Translations under genes and position numbers: made by a program
Source: Lactococcus garvieae
GTDB taxonomy: Bacteria; Bacillota; Bacilli; Lactobacillales; Streptococcaceae
Length of the DNA stretch: 64,000 nucleotides
Assembly (NCBI RefSeq): GCF_016027715.1
Contig: NZ_CP065691.1
Coordinates: 620,001 to 684,000 of the forward strand
Reading direction: 5' to 3'
The notes under the pieces: model-generated
What the model was told of the DNA's origin: nothing
Database searches by the model: none
The model's input: the letters and a program-made list of their open reading frames with translations, nothing else
Shown here: positions 32,457 through 41,100 of the stretch, one piece after another
How positions within the stretch are numbered: the first letter of the stretch is position 1
How the letters are laid out: every line of letters begins with the position of its first letter

Positions 32457-33554
32457 ATGACATACGTTACAAGTAAAGATGAACAAAAAGTAGAAATAGT
32501 TAATATTGCATCATTAGAAGCTCGTGTCAAAAACCGAATGGAGGAGCAAGGAAACAAGGGCGCCTTTGGTTATATGCGTGGTGGTTCTGAAGATGAATGG
32601 ACAATGCGTGAAAACACAGCCTCTTTTAATACTAAAACGATTGTGCCTCGTATTTTACAAGGAATTGATTCTGCAGACTTGAGTACCTGTATTTTTGGAA
32701 TAAATCTTAAAACTCCTATCATCCAAGCACCTGTAGCAGCTCAAGGTTTGGCACATGTGGCAGGAGAAGTTGATACTGCAAAAGCTATGGAAGAAGTAGG
32801 CTCTCTTTTTTCAATTTCTACATACGGCTCTACATCTGTAGAAGACGCAGCTAAGGCTGTAAATGGCGCTCCGCAATTCTTCCAACTCTATATGAGTAAA
32901 GATGATCAGTTTAATCAGTTCCTGCTTGAAAAAGCTGTTCAAGCAGGGGTGAAAGCTATAATTTTAACAGCAGATTCAACGCTGGGTGGTTATCGCGAAG
33001 AAGATGTTATCAATCATTTTCAGTTTCCACTACCTATGCCTAATTTAGCTGCCTTTTCTGAAACTGACGGAGTGGGCAAAGGTATTTTTGAAATATATGC
33101 GGCAGCAAAACAAGGTCTTGTCCTTTCAGATATCCAAAAGATTAAGAAGTGGACAAATCTTCCAGTCATCGTTAAAGGCATTCAAGACCCTACAGACGCG
33201 ATGGAAGCAATTGCGGCGGGTGCCGATGGTATTTGGGTATCAAATCATGGTGGGCGTCAATTAGATGGAGGACCAGCGTCATTCACTGTGCTTCCCAATA
33301 TTGCGAAAGTTGTCAATAAACGCGTACCTATTATCTTTGATAGCGGGGTCCGTCGTGGTGCTCACGTCTTCAAAGCTCTTGCCAGCGGTGCGGACTTAGT
33401 CGCAGTTGGGCGCCCTGTTCTTTATGGTTTGAATCTCGGTGGAAAAGAAGGCGTAAAATCTGTATTTGAACATCTAAATAAAGAGCTTTCTATTACAATG
33501 CAGTTAGCTGGAGCCAAAGACATTGAAGCTGTCAAAAAGACAGAGTTACTTTAA
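32457..33554 (+). CDS. lctO: L-lactate oxidase (FMN-dependent)
   Basis: 365 aa from the ATG at 32457 behind AAAGAGG. FMN alpha-hydroxy-acid dehydrogenase family: TPIIQAPVAAQGLAH, FQLYMSKD, TLGGYREEDV and the catalytic SNHGGRQLDGGPAS with the base His are present. It oxidises L-lactate with O2 to pyruvate and H2O2. Lactate oxidase belongs to the copper-responsive CopR regulon in L. lactis, consistent with the cop-like palindrome upstream. Its product feeds the pyruvate oxidase encoded next. Confidence 0.93.
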   Translation: MTYVTSKDEQKVEIVNIASLEARVKNRMEEQGNKGAFGYMRGGSEDEWTMRENTASFNTKTIVPRILQGIDSADLSTCIFGINLKTPIIQAPVAAQGLAHVAGEVDTAKAMEEVGSLFSISTYGSTSVEDAAKAVNGAPQFFQLYMSKDDQFNQFLLEKAVQAGVKAIILTADSTLGGYREEDVINHFQFPLPMPNLAAFSETDGVGKGIFEIYAAAKQGLVLSDIQKIKKWTNLPVIVKGIQDPTDAMEAIAAGADGIWVSNHGGRQLDGGPASFTVLPNIAKVVNKRVPIIFDSGVRRGAHVFKALASGADLVAVGRPVLYGLNLGGKEGVKSVFEHLNKELSITMQLAGAKDIEAVKKTELL

Positions 33555-33610
33555 TTAAAGAAATAAAAATAAGATAAAATGTTTGTTCGAAATTTCTCTT
33601 TCTCGACAAA

Positions 33611-33625
33611 ATACCGACAGGGTAT
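33611..33625 (+). promoter_or_regulatory. Short inverted repeat upstream of pyruvate oxidase
   Basis: ATACC-GACAG-GGTAT, just upstream of a TATAAT at 33652-33657. Possible operator; weak. Confidence 0.3.
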
Positions 33626-33750
33626 CTTTACCTTTTCCTGATTTTTAATAGTATAATAGGTATATACAAAAAGAAAAGGCTTTCTTAGGAGAGTTGTTCT
33701 CAAAGTCTAAACTTCGAGCGGATATATTTTAGAAATGAGAGGAATGAGTT

Positions 33751-35544
33751 ATGGTAGAAACAGTTAAGGCCGCTGTAGCAGCAGTTAAAGTCCTAGAAAA
33801 CTGGGGCGTGAAAGACATCTATGGACTTCCTGGTGGATCAATAAATTCTTTGATGGATGCCCTTTTGGAAGAAAAAGACCGCATACGCTTTGTCCAAGTC
33901 CGTCATGAAGAAGTCGGTGCAATGGCAGCCAGCATGCATGCTAAATTTACAGGACATATTGGTGTAGCTTTTGGCTCTGCAGGACCTGGTGGTACACACT
34001 TGATGAATGGATTGTATGATGCAAAAGAAGATCACGTTCCCTTGCTGGCAATTATTGGGCAATTTGGCACAACAGGTATGAATATGGATACTTTCCAAGA
34101 AATGAACGAAGATCCTATTTATGCTGATGTTTCTGTTTATCATCGGGTCGTTATGACAGCACAATCTTTGCCTCATATTATTGATGAAGCTATTCGTCAA
34201 GCCTATAGTAAAAAAGGTGTAGCTGTTGTACAGCTTCCCGTTGATTTAGGTTGGCAAGATATTGCAGTTGGTTCATGGTTTGACGCCAGTCAAGCATATA
34301 TACAACCAGAATTTGCTGATCCCCAACAACCTGTTCTTGACAAAGCGGCAGAGCTTTTGCAAAATGCTGAACGTCCTGTTATTTTTGCAGGTATTGGTAT
34401 GAGAGGTGCCAACTCTGAGTTGGTAGAATTTTCAAGAAAAATTAAAGCGCCGATTATGGTATCAGCCCTTGCTATTGACATGGTCGATGATGATTACGAA
34501 GCTTTTCTTGGCTCTCCTACCCGTGTTTCAAGAAAGCCTGCTAATGATGCAATCGCCAATGCAGATACAGTCTTGATGCTGGGAACAAATCAACCTTTTA
34601 TTGATGTGACTAATATGTTTGAACATGTAAAGCATGTAATACAAGTGGATATTGATCCAGCTAAACTTGGCAAACGCCAACGCACCGAGCTTAGTATTTT
34701 AGCGGATGCTAAGAAAGTAGTTCTTGCCTTAACTCAACAAATGAATGAACGCGAAGCAACACCTTGGTGGCGCGCAAATATAAAAAATGTTCGTAACTGG
34801 AAAGACTATACAACTTCTCTAGAAACGGATAAACAAGAACCATTAAATCTTTACCAAGTTTATCATGCTATCAATAACGTAGCTAAAAATGATGCTCTCT
34901 TTTCAACTGATGTCGGTGATGTAACGATGACTTCCGTACGTCATTTACATTTAGGTAAGGGTCAGTTATGGCGTACCTCTGGCTTATTTGCCACTATGGG
35001 TGTCGGTCTTCCGGGAGCTATCTCAGCAAAACTGGACTTTCCAAATCGTCAAGTATGGTCACTCTCAGGGGATGGCGCGTTTTCTATGGTTATGCAAGAC
35101 TTGGCAACTCAGGCTCAAGAAAAGTTAGCCATCATCAATGTTGTTTTTTCTAATGAGCAGTTTGGCTTTATTAAAGATGAGCAAGAAACAACTAATAAAG
35201 GCTATCTTGGAGTAGAATTTACTGGCATTGATTTTGCCAAGGTAGCAGAAGCAATGGGCGTTCGTGGATTTACGGTCAGAAAAGTGGAGGAGTTATACAC
35301 TGTTTTTGCTGAAGCTACACAACTGGCTGAATCCGGCCTTCCTGTTTTGATTGATGCAAAAATAACTGGGGAGAGCCCTATCCCAGTCGAACGATTGCAA
35401 CTTGACCCTAAAAAATATTCGCAAGAAACAATTGACTCTTTCAAAAAACGTTTTCACGCAGAAATATTACAACCTTTCGCTGTATTTATGGAAGAAGAAG
35501 GTTTGATTGAAGCTGGAAAAGCAACCGATTTAGGTGGATTTTAG
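33751..35544 (+). CDS. spxB: Pyruvate oxidase (phosphate-dependent, acetyl-phosphate and H2O2 forming)
   Basis: 597 aa, typical of SpxB/Pox. The N-terminal Pyr domain holds the catalytic Glu in VRHEEVGAMAA; the central FAD/NAD-type domain spans ~190-330; the C-terminal thiamine-diphosphate motif is GDGAFSMVMQDL...NEQFGFI. It converts pyruvate, phosphate and O2 to acetyl phosphate, CO2 and H2O2. With lctO it forms the lactate-to-acetyl-phosphate route known in aerobic lactic acid bacteria. SD is GAGGAA. The next two small genes follow closely, so a three-gene operon is likely. The name spxB here is the oxidase and is unrelated to the Spx regulator. Confidence 0.92.
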   Translation: MVETVKAAVAAVKVLENWGVKDIYGLPGGSINSLMDALLEEKDRIRFVQVRHEEVGAMAASMHAKFTGHIGVAFGSAGPGGTHLMNGLYDAKEDHVPLLAIIGQFGTTGMNMDTFQEMNEDPIYADVSVYHRVVMTAQSLPHIIDEAIRQAYSKKGVAVVQLPVDLGWQDIAVGSWFDASQAYIQPEFADPQQPVLDKAAELLQNAERPVIFAGIGMRGANSELVEFSRKIKAPIMVSALAIDMVDDDYEAFLGSPTRVSRKPANDAIANADTVLMLGTNQPFIDVTNMFEHVKHVIQVDIDPAKLGKRQRTELSILADAKKVVLALTQQMNEREATPWWRANIKNVRNWKDYTTSLETDKQEPLNLYQVYHAINNVAKNDALFSTDVGDVTMTSVRHLHLGKGQLWRTSGLFATMGVGLPGAISAKLDFPNRQVWSLSGDGAFSMVMQDLATQAQEKLAIINVVFSNEQFGFIKDEQETTNKGYLGVEFTGIDFAKVAEAMGVRGFTVRKVEELYTVFAEATQLAESGLPVLIDAKITGESPIPVERLQLDPKKYSQETIDSFKKRFHAEILQPFAVFMEEEGLIEAGKATDLGGF

Positions 35545-35561
35545 AAAGCCTAGGAGAAAAT

Positions 35562-35822
35562 ATGGATAACTCAAAAATAAATAATCACGAAGCGACTGTT
35601 GAAAATCTAGAAGAAGCAGGGTATCGTCGCTACCAAGGCGATGAGATGGATATCTATTACAATGTCAATATCTGTGAACATGTGGGAGAGTGTGTACGTG
35701 GTAATGCTGCAGTATGGGAGGTAGGGCGTAAACCTTGGATATTACCAAATAATGGTGAAAAGTTAGATAACCAACGTATAATTAATCGTTGCCCATCTGG
35801 TGCTTTAAAATATATCAAATAG
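35562..35822 (+). CDS. yjdI: YjdI-family (4Fe-4S) mono-cluster protein
   Basis: 86 aa. Cysteines in CEHVGECVRGN and RCPSGALKYI fit the Fer4_19 domain of E. coli YjdI. It is followed 15 bases later by a YjdJ-type acetyltransferase gene, the same pair as in E. coli, which strengthens both calls. SD is AGGAGA. Function unknown; the position behind pyruvate oxidase suggests an oxygen- or redox-related role (inference). Confidence 0.85.
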   Translation: MDNSKINNHEATVENLEEAGYRRYQGDEMDIYYNVNICEHVGECVRGNAAVWEVGRKPWILPNNGEKLDNQRIINRCPSGALKYIK

Positions 35823-35837
35823 AAAACGGAGGAGTGT

Positions 35838-36110
35838 ATGAAAACTGTTGAAGAGGAAAACAATATCGTCTTATATAATGATGAAAATGAGCGTATTGGA
35901 GAAATGACATTAATGAAGATGGGGAACAATATTGTTGTTACTCATACAGGTGTAGCTATTGAATACCGTGGTCAAGGTTTAGCGAAACTACTTATAAAAG
36001 CGGGAATAGAAAAAGCGCGTAAAGAGAATTTGAAGTTACAAGCAACCTGTCCTTATGCAGCTAACTATTTTAGAGCGCATAAAGAAGAACTACAAGATGT
36101 TTTAAAGTAA
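35838..36110 (+). CDS. yjdJ: YjdJ-type GNAT-family small acetyltransferase
   Basis: 90 aa, a minimal GNAT fold with the acetyl-CoA motif YRGQGLAKLLIKAGIEKAR and LQATCPYAANYFRAH, typical of the single-domain NAT_SF_1 group. SD is GGAGGA. It ends the pyruvate oxidase operon; terminator at 36118-36150. Substrate unknown. Confidence 0.85.
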   Translation: MKTVEEENNIVLYNDENERIGEMTLMKMGNNIVVTHTGVAIEYRGQGLAKLLIKAGIEKARKENLKLQATCPYAANYFRAHKEELQDVLK

Positions 36111-36117
36111 AAAGAAA

Positions 36118-36150
36118 TAAGTCAAAACATTAGCGTTTTGGCTTTTTTCC
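36118..36150 (+). terminator. Intrinsic terminator
   Basis: GTCAAAAC pairs with GTTTTGGC, then T6. Confidence 0.7.
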
Positions 36151-36196
36151 TATTAATATAGAATTATGACACTAAAAGAGTAAAAAGGAGGTAGCA

Positions 36197-37519
36197 ATGA
36201 AGAAATATGATTATATCGTGATTGGTTCTGGACCAGGTGGTAATGCCTTAGCCTATGCTTTAAAAGCACAGGGACATTCTGTGCTTATCGTAGAGAAAGA
36301 CAAATGGGGAGGCACTTGCCCAAATTATGGCTGTGACCCAACAAAAATAATGATGGCTCTTGTGGAAACCAAGCAAAGAGCAGAAAACCTTGCTGTTGCA
36401 GGTCTACATGGTAGTTTACATATTGACTGGAAGGAAATGCTCGCGCGTAAAAATGCTTACAGTGATACGATCCCGTCCGGAACCAAGGAAGGGCTAAAAG
36501 CTGCTGAGATTGATCTCGCGTATGGAGCTGCTCGGTTTACTGAATCGGGAAAACTGATGGTTTCTGATGAAGAGTACACAGCGGATACGTATATCATAGC
36601 TACTGGTGCGCGTCCACGTGTCTTAGATATTGAGGGCCATGAACTTTTGCTGAACTCCAATCAGTTTTTAGAGTTAGAAGAATTACCAAAACATCTGATT
36701 TTTTTAGGTTCTGGTTATGTCTCTCTCGAACTCGCTCAAATTGCTAATGCTGCAGGTTCAAAGGTTACAGTCATCACACACGGAAGCTTATCCATCAAAG
36801 GCTTTGATGAGGAATTTGCAACTTCTTATATACAGCAATTGCAAAAAGAGGGAATTACTTTTATCGAGAAATTTTCTACGAAAAAAGTTGAGCAGACTAC
36901 CTCTGGACTACAAATTAGTGCTGAAGACGGCCGTGAATTTACAGCAGACGCCGTGGTATCAGCGGTGGGCCGTGTGGCCAATATTGAAGACCTTAATCTT
37001 AAAGCAGTGGGCATAAAGGGTGATGAAAAAGGTATTCGTGTCAACGAATTTTTACAAACAGCAAATCCGAATATCTATGCTTTAGGTGATGTTTTATACA
37101 AAAAAACACCAAAATTAACACCAGTTTCGGGATATGAAGCTCGATATTTAGCAGATTATTTCTCTGAGAAATCTGAAACAAAATCTGCCATTAATTATCC
37201 AGCCTTAGCTACTGTTATTTTTGGTTCAAGTAAATTAGCTACGATTGGACAAACCGAAATACTTGATGCAAAAAATGAACGAAGTTTAGATATGACGGAT
37301 TGGTATACTTATAAGCGTATAGCTGACCCGCTTTCAAAAATAAAAATTATTGTAAATCAAAAGGATGAGATACTGGGCGCTACCATCTTGTCAACTGTTG
37401 CGGAAGAGCTCGTAAATATCTTGAATTTTTGTATAAATCAAAAAATAAATTTAGACAAATTTCAAAATATGATCATGGCTTATCCTACGATCGCCAGTGA
37501 TTTGTTCTATTTATATTGA
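36197..37519 (+). CDS. FAD/NAD(P) pyridine-nucleotide disulfide oxidoreductase, atypical
   Basis: 440 aa, glutathione-reductase superfamily. FAD motif VIGSGPGGNALA at residues 8-19, redox pair C41-PNYG-C46 in GGTCPNYGC, NAD(P) motif LGSGYVSLELAQIA, and YALGDV before the C-terminal dimerisation domain. In glutathione, lipoamide and mercuric reductases the dimerisation domain ends in a catalytic HP-T-x-E; here the matching place reads AYPTIASD, so the His and Glu are missing. The substrate is therefore uncertain. SD is AAGGAGG. A glutathione synthase (gshF) is in the window but about 23 kb away. Terminator at 37532-37560. Confidence 0.85.
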   Translation: MKKYDYIVIGSGPGGNALAYALKAQGHSVLIVEKDKWGGTCPNYGCDPTKIMMALVETKQRAENLAVAGLHGSLHIDWKEMLARKNAYSDTIPSGTKEGLKAAEIDLAYGAARFTESGKLMVSDEEYTADTYIIATGARPRVLDIEGHELLLNSNQFLELEELPKHLIFLGSGYVSLELAQIANAAGSKVTVITHGSLSIKGFDEEFATSYIQQLQKEGITFIEKFSTKKVEQTTSGLQISAEDGREFTADAVVSAVGRVANIEDLNLKAVGIKGDEKGIRVNEFLQTANPNIYALGDVLYKKTPKLTPVSGYEARYLADYFSEKSETKSAINYPALATVIFGSSKLATIGQTEILDAKNERSLDMTDWYTYKRIADPLSKIKIIVNQKDEILGATILSTVAEELVNILNFCINQKINLDKFQNMIMAYPTIASDLFYLY

Positions 37520-37531
37520 TTAAAACGGGAG

Positions 37532-37560
37532 AAGGGCCTATTTTAGGCTCTTTTTTTATT
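37532..37560 (+). terminator. Intrinsic terminator
   Basis: GGGCCT pairs with AGGCTC (one G-U), followed by T7. Confidence 0.7.
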
Positions 37561-37593
37561 TTCTTAATTAATCTAACCATTTTTAGTTTCTAC

Positions 37594-37622
37594 TTGACAT
37601 ATCCTTAGAGAGCGATTACAAT
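37594..37622 (+). promoter_or_regulatory. Promoter of the rbs operon
   Basis: TTGACA (37594-37599), 17 bases, TACAAT (37617-37622). Confidence 0.8.
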
Positions 37623-37633
37623 AGTTATATGAA

Positions 37634-37653
37634 ATGTGAGAACGTTTCCACAT
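37634..37653 (+). promoter_or_regulatory. LacI-type operator (RbsR and/or CcpA cre)
   Basis: ATGTGAGAACGTTTCCACAT, a 20-bp imperfect palindrome with central CG, 11 bases after the -10. The inner 14 bases match the cre consensus TGWNANCGNTNWCA at 13 positions. Confidence 0.75.
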
Positions 37654-37673
37654 TCTAACATAAGGGGGAAATA

Positions 37674-38645
37674 TTGGTTACAATCAAACAGGTTGCTTTA
37701 GAAGCTGGTGTATCCGTATCGACTGTTTCACGATATATCACTCAAAAAGGCTATGTAAGTTCGGAAGCAGAAGCAAAAATAAAAAAAGCCATTGATATTT
37801 TGAATTATTCGCCCAATATCTCAGCACAGTCGCTTAAAAATAAGAAAAGTAAACTGGTTGGTCTTTTATTACCAGATATATCAAATCCTTTCTTCCCTAT
37901 GTTAGCTAAAGGAGTTGAGGAATTTCTCCGTGAAAAAGGCTATCAAGTAATTTTAGGCAATGTTAATGATGACAGCAAAATTACAAAATCCTACTTGCAA
38001 TTTCTTGTTCAAAGTAATGCGGCCGGGGTTATTACTACTGTGGATTTTAAGGATGAATTTCCTGAATTTGACCTTCCAGCTGTAACAGTAGATCGTGTAA
38101 GTAAAAAAAGTGAATTTGGTGTCTTTTCGGACAACAGTCAAGGCGGTCTTTTAGCAGCCAAGGCAGTGGTTGATGCTGGAGCAGAAAAAATTGCGATAAT
38201 TCGTGGTCCACTTACAACTGATAATACCAATGAGCGGTTTAATTCGAGTGTTAAATATTTGGATAAAGTATCAGTCACTTATCAAATCTTTCAAAGCAGG
38301 AGCTATGATTTTTCTGAGATTCAAGCAGAAGCTGAACAGCTTTTGAAAGAGCATAATACATTTGATACTATTATTTTACCCTCAGATATTCATGCTGTAG
38401 CTTATATTCAAGAAATTCATCGTTTGAATAAGCAGATTCCTGAAGATATTCAAGTGATTGGTTATGATGATATTTTGATGAGCCAATACATTTATCCCGC
38501 CTTATCTACCATTCATCAACCTGCTTATGAGATGGGGTATGAAGCCGCACAGTTAATCTATAAACTGGCGAATGATGAACCCATAGAGCAAAAGCAAATT
38601 AAGCTGAAAGTTTCTTATGTTGAACGTGACAGCACAAAAAAATAA
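37674..38645 (+). CDS. rbsR: Ribose operon repressor RbsR (LacI family)
   Basis: 323 aa with a TTG start at 37674 behind AAGGGGG. LacI DNA-binding start VTIKQVALEAGVSVSTVSRY, hinge YSPNISAQSLKNKKS, then the periplasmic-binding-like sensor domain (VGLLLPDISNPFFP). It is the first gene of rbsRKDU and probably binds the palindrome overlapping its own leader, releasing it with ribose or a ribose phosphate. Confidence 0.9.
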   Translation: MVTIKQVALEAGVSVSTVSRYITQKGYVSSEAEAKIKKAIDILNYSPNISAQSLKNKKSKLVGLLLPDISNPFFPMLAKGVEEFLREKGYQVILGNVNDDSKITKSYLQFLVQSNAAGVITTVDFKDEFPEFDLPAVTVDRVSKKSEFGVFSDNSQGGLLAAKAVVDAGAEKIAIIRGPLTTDNTNERFNSSVKYLDKVSVTYQIFQSRSYDFSEIQAEAEQLLKEHNTFDTIILPSDIHAVAYIQEIHRLNKQIPEDIQVIGYDDILMSQYIYPALSTIHQPAYEMGYEAAQLIYKLANDEPIEQKQIKLKVSYVERDSTKK

Positions 38646-38657
38646 AGGAGAAGGAAA

Positions 38658-39566
38658 ATGAATAAGATTACAATTATTGGAAGTATTAATCTAGATACCA
38701 CCTTGAGAGTAAGTAATATGCCTAAGCCTGGTGAAACTTTACACGCTAAAGAACATTTTACTGCTGGTGGTGGTAAAGGCGCAAACCAAGCGGTTGCTGC
38801 TAAACGTTCGGGTGCAGACACTTACTTTATTGGTGCTATTGGGAAAGATGGAGCGGGTCAAATGATGAGTGAGCTTCTCGAGTACGAAGAAATTGATACA
38901 TCAGCCGTTGAAGTCTTAGAGAGCCAATCTACTGGTCAAGCCTTCATTACAGTTGATGATTCTGGTGAAAACAGTATTATGATTTTTTCAGGAGCAAATA
39001 ATGCTTTTACACCAGAACATGTAGAAAAATCCCAAGATATTATCAAAAAAAGTGATTTCTTGATTGCACAATTTGAAAGTTCATTGGATAGTACTGTCGC
39101 TGCATTCAAAGTTGCCAAGAAAAACCAAGTAAGAACGATTCTGAATCCAGCACCCGCTCGAACAGATATTCCCCAAGATTTATTGGCAACTACCGACATC
39201 ATCGTGCCTAACGAGACAGAAGCAGAGCTTATTACAGGTATTAAAGTGACGGATAATGAGAGTCTTAAAGCAGCAGCCGATTATTTCCATAATATTGGTA
39301 TCAAAGCCGTAATTATTACTCTTGGCAGTAAGGGCGCTTATTATGATATCGATGGTGGAAAATCTGGCATTGTTCCCGCATTTAAGGTCAATGCAGTGGA
39401 TACAACTGCTGCGGGTGATACTTTCATTGGTGCTATGAGTACAGTTTTAAAAGCGGACTTCAGCAATATCATAGAAGCAATTACTTATGGTAGTAGAGCC
39501 TCCTCTATAACTGTACAAAGATATGGTGCTCAACCATCAATTCCCTATAAAAACGAATTAGTTTAG
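38658..39566 (+). CDS. rbsK: Ribokinase
   Basis: 302 aa, PfkB family. [20 protein letters not shown] at the start, [14 protein letters not shown] substrate motif, and [12 protein letters not shown] with the catalytic Asp and anion hole near the C-terminus. It phosphorylates ribose to ribose-5-phosphate. SD is AAAGGAG. Operon gaps on both sides are about 12 bases. Confidence 0.95.
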   Translation: MNKITIIGSINLDTTLRVSNMPKPGETLHAKEHFTAGGGKGANQAVAAKRSGADTYFIGAIGKDGAGQMMSELLEYEEIDTSAVEVLESQSTGQAFITVDDSGENSIMIFSGANNAFTPEHVEKSQDIIKKSDFLIAQFESSLDSTVAAFKVAKKNQVRTILNPAPARTDIPQDLLATTDIIVPNETEAELITGIKVTDNESLKAAADYFHNIGIKAVIITLGSKGAYYDIDGGKSGIVPAFKVNAVDTTAAGDTFIGAMSTVLKADFSNIIEAITYGSRASSITVQRYGAQPSIPYKNELV

Positions 39567-39577
39567 GAGTCATCTCA

Positions 39578-39973
39578 ATGAAAAAAACAAAAGTTATAAA
39601 TTCTGATATTTCACGTGTGATTGCCCAAATGGGTCATTTTGATAAACTGAGTATCGGTGATGCAGGTATGCCTGTACCTAAGGGAACAGAAAAAATAGAT
39701 TTAGCTGTTGACAATGGGATTCCGAGCTTTATGGATGTTTTGAATAATGTTCTTGAAGAATTAGAAGTTCAAAAAGTTTATCTTGCTGAAGAAATCAAAG
39801 AGAATAATCCAGTTATTTTGGATCAAATCAAAGATCGTTTACCTGACACGCCTATTGAATTTATCCCTCATGCTGAGATGAAATCAGAGTTGAATAATTG
39901 CCATGCTTTTATTCGTACAGGTGAAATGACACCCTATGCAAATATTTTATTAGAAAGTAATGTTGTATTTTAA
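39578..39973 (+). CDS. rbsD: D-ribose pyranase
   Basis: 131 aa, the family's usual length. [28 protein letters not shown] carries the catalytic His and the GDAG motif, and the C-terminal [15 protein letters not shown] is typical. It converts beta-pyranose to beta-furanose ribose for the kinase. Third gene in the rbs operon. Confidence 0.95.
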   Translation: MKKTKVINSDISRVIAQMGHFDKLSIGDAGMPVPKGTEKIDLAVDNGIPSFMDVLNNVLEELEVQKVYLAEEIKENNPVILDQIKDRLPDTPIEFIPHAEMKSELNNCHAFIRTGEMTPYANILLESNVVF

Positions 39974-39998
39974 AGACAACTAGGAGAAAATAAAAAAT

Positions 39999-40886
39999 AT
40001 GAACACAACCGCACTATTAATCGGCCTTGGCCCACTTCTTGGTTGGGGACTTTACCCCACTATCGTTTCTAAAATTGGTGGGAAACCTGTCAATCAAATC
40101 TTAGGTTCAACTTTAGGTACCTTAATTTTTGCAATTGTATTTTCAATGTCTCAAGGCATTCATTTTGCTTCAGGTATGAACTTATTTCTCGGTATTTTAT
40201 CAGGTATCGGTTGGGCTGCTGGACAAATCGTTACTTTTTACTGTTTCAGCCTCATCGGTTCTTCAAAAGTAATGCCAATTACGACAGCATTTCAACTGTT
40301 GGCTGCTTCATTATGGGGCGTTATTGCACTTGGCAACTGGCCGGGCGTAAGCGCTAAAATTTTAGGTGGCTTTTCTCTCATCCTTATTATTTTTGGGGCC
40401 AGCTTGACAGTTTGGTCTGAGAAAAAAACACCAGCCAGCACGGATCTCTTAAGAAAAGTTGTTATTTTCTTAGCAATCGGTACAATTGGTTACTGGGGTT
40501 ACTCTGCAGCACCACAAGCAAGTAGTCTTTCAGGGCAAGAAGCTTTTCTGCCTCAAGCTATCGGTATGCTTTTGACAGCTCTTATCTATAGCATAGTCGT
40601 TTCTTTCAAAGAGAAGTCTAAAATGGCCATCTTCGAAAGTGTTTCATACAAGCACATTCTCTCCGGTTTCTTCTTTGCTTTTGCAGCGTTGACTTATCTT
40701 ATCTCAGCGCAACCGGATATGAATGGTTTAGCTACTGGTTTCATTCTTTCACAAACGTCAGTTGTCTTGGCTACATTGACAGGTATTTGGTTCTTGAATC
40801 AAAGAAAAACTAAAAAAGAAATGCTTTTAACACTCCTGGGTCTGCTTTTAATCATTATTGCAGCGACGATTACTGTTACTATTTAA
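39999..40886 (+). CDS. rbsU: Ribose/glucose uptake permease RbsU (GRP family)
   Basis: 295 aa with ten hydrophobic helices in two related halves, the glucose/ribose porter (GRP, DMT superfamily) pattern. GLGPLLGWGLYPTIVSKIGGKP at the start is typical of RbsU/GlcU. The operon carries this secondary transporter instead of the RbsACB ABC importer. SD is AGGAGA. Terminator at 40892-40925 closes the operon. Confidence 0.9.
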   Translation: MNTTALLIGLGPLLGWGLYPTIVSKIGGKPVNQILGSTLGTLIFAIVFSMSQGIHFASGMNLFLGILSGIGWAAGQIVTFYCFSLIGSSKVMPITTAFQLLAASLWGVIALGNWPGVSAKILGGFSLILIIFGASLTVWSEKKTPASTDLLRKVVIFLAIGTIGYWGYSAAPQASSLSGQEAFLPQAIGMLLTALIYSIVVSFKEKSKMAIFESVSYKHILSGFFFAFAALTYLISAQPDMNGLATGFILSQTSVVLATLTGIWFLNQRKTKKEMLLTLLGLLLIIIAATITVTI

Positions 40887-40891
40887 TATAA

Positions 40892-40925
40892 AAATGCAGC
40901 TGAAAAAACAGTTGCCTTTTTATTA
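40892..40925 (+). terminator. Terminator of the rbs operon
   Basis: GCAGCTG pairs with CAGTTGC (one G-U), then CTTTTTATT. Confidence 0.7.
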
Positions 40926-40964
40926 TTTTAAACCCTAAAACGCTTAAATAACCTTTTCTAAATA

Positions 40965-40973
40965 TGATATACT
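40965..40973 (+). promoter_or_regulatory. Extended -10 promoter of the leader peptide/rsgA transcript
   Basis: TGATATACT at 40965-40973; predicted start of transcription near 40980. Confidence 0.65.
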
Positions 40974-40997
40974 TAATATAAAAGAAAGGAGCATAGT

Positions 40998-41051
40998 ATG
41001 CGAAAAAATAAGGATATTGTAGTATATGGGGAGGCACTAGTTTTAGTCTGA
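40998..41051 (+). CDS. Putative 17-residue leader peptide
   Basis: ATG at 40998 to TGA at 41049-41051 encodes MRKNKDIVVYGEALVLV. It has a strong AAAGGAG SD (40985-40991) six bases upstream. Codons 11-13 (GGG-GAG-GCA) form the 5' arm of a hairpin with 41060-41066. It looks like a regulatory uORF rather than a functional protein. Confidence 0.6.
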   Translation: MRKNKDIVVYGEALVLV

Positions 41052-41091
41052 ACCATGTAGCCTCCCAATAAGTTTAAACTACTTTTGGAGG
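41029..41091 (+). promoter_or_regulatory. Mutually exclusive hairpins controlling the rsgA-paralogue SD
   Basis: Hairpin 1: GGGAGGC (41029-41035) with GCCTCCC (41060-41066). Hairpin 2: 41061-41073 with 41081-41091, about 11 pairs and two bulges, burying the SD GGAGG (41087-41091). Both use CCTCC at 41061-41065, so only one can form. Confidence 0.6.
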
Positions 41092-41100
41092 AACAAAAAA

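Noticed and set aside
41071-41080. AGTTTAAACT palindrome as an operator for the rsgA paralogue
   Set aside because: It lies within the transcribed leader and is better explained as the loop side of the SD-sequestering hairpin.
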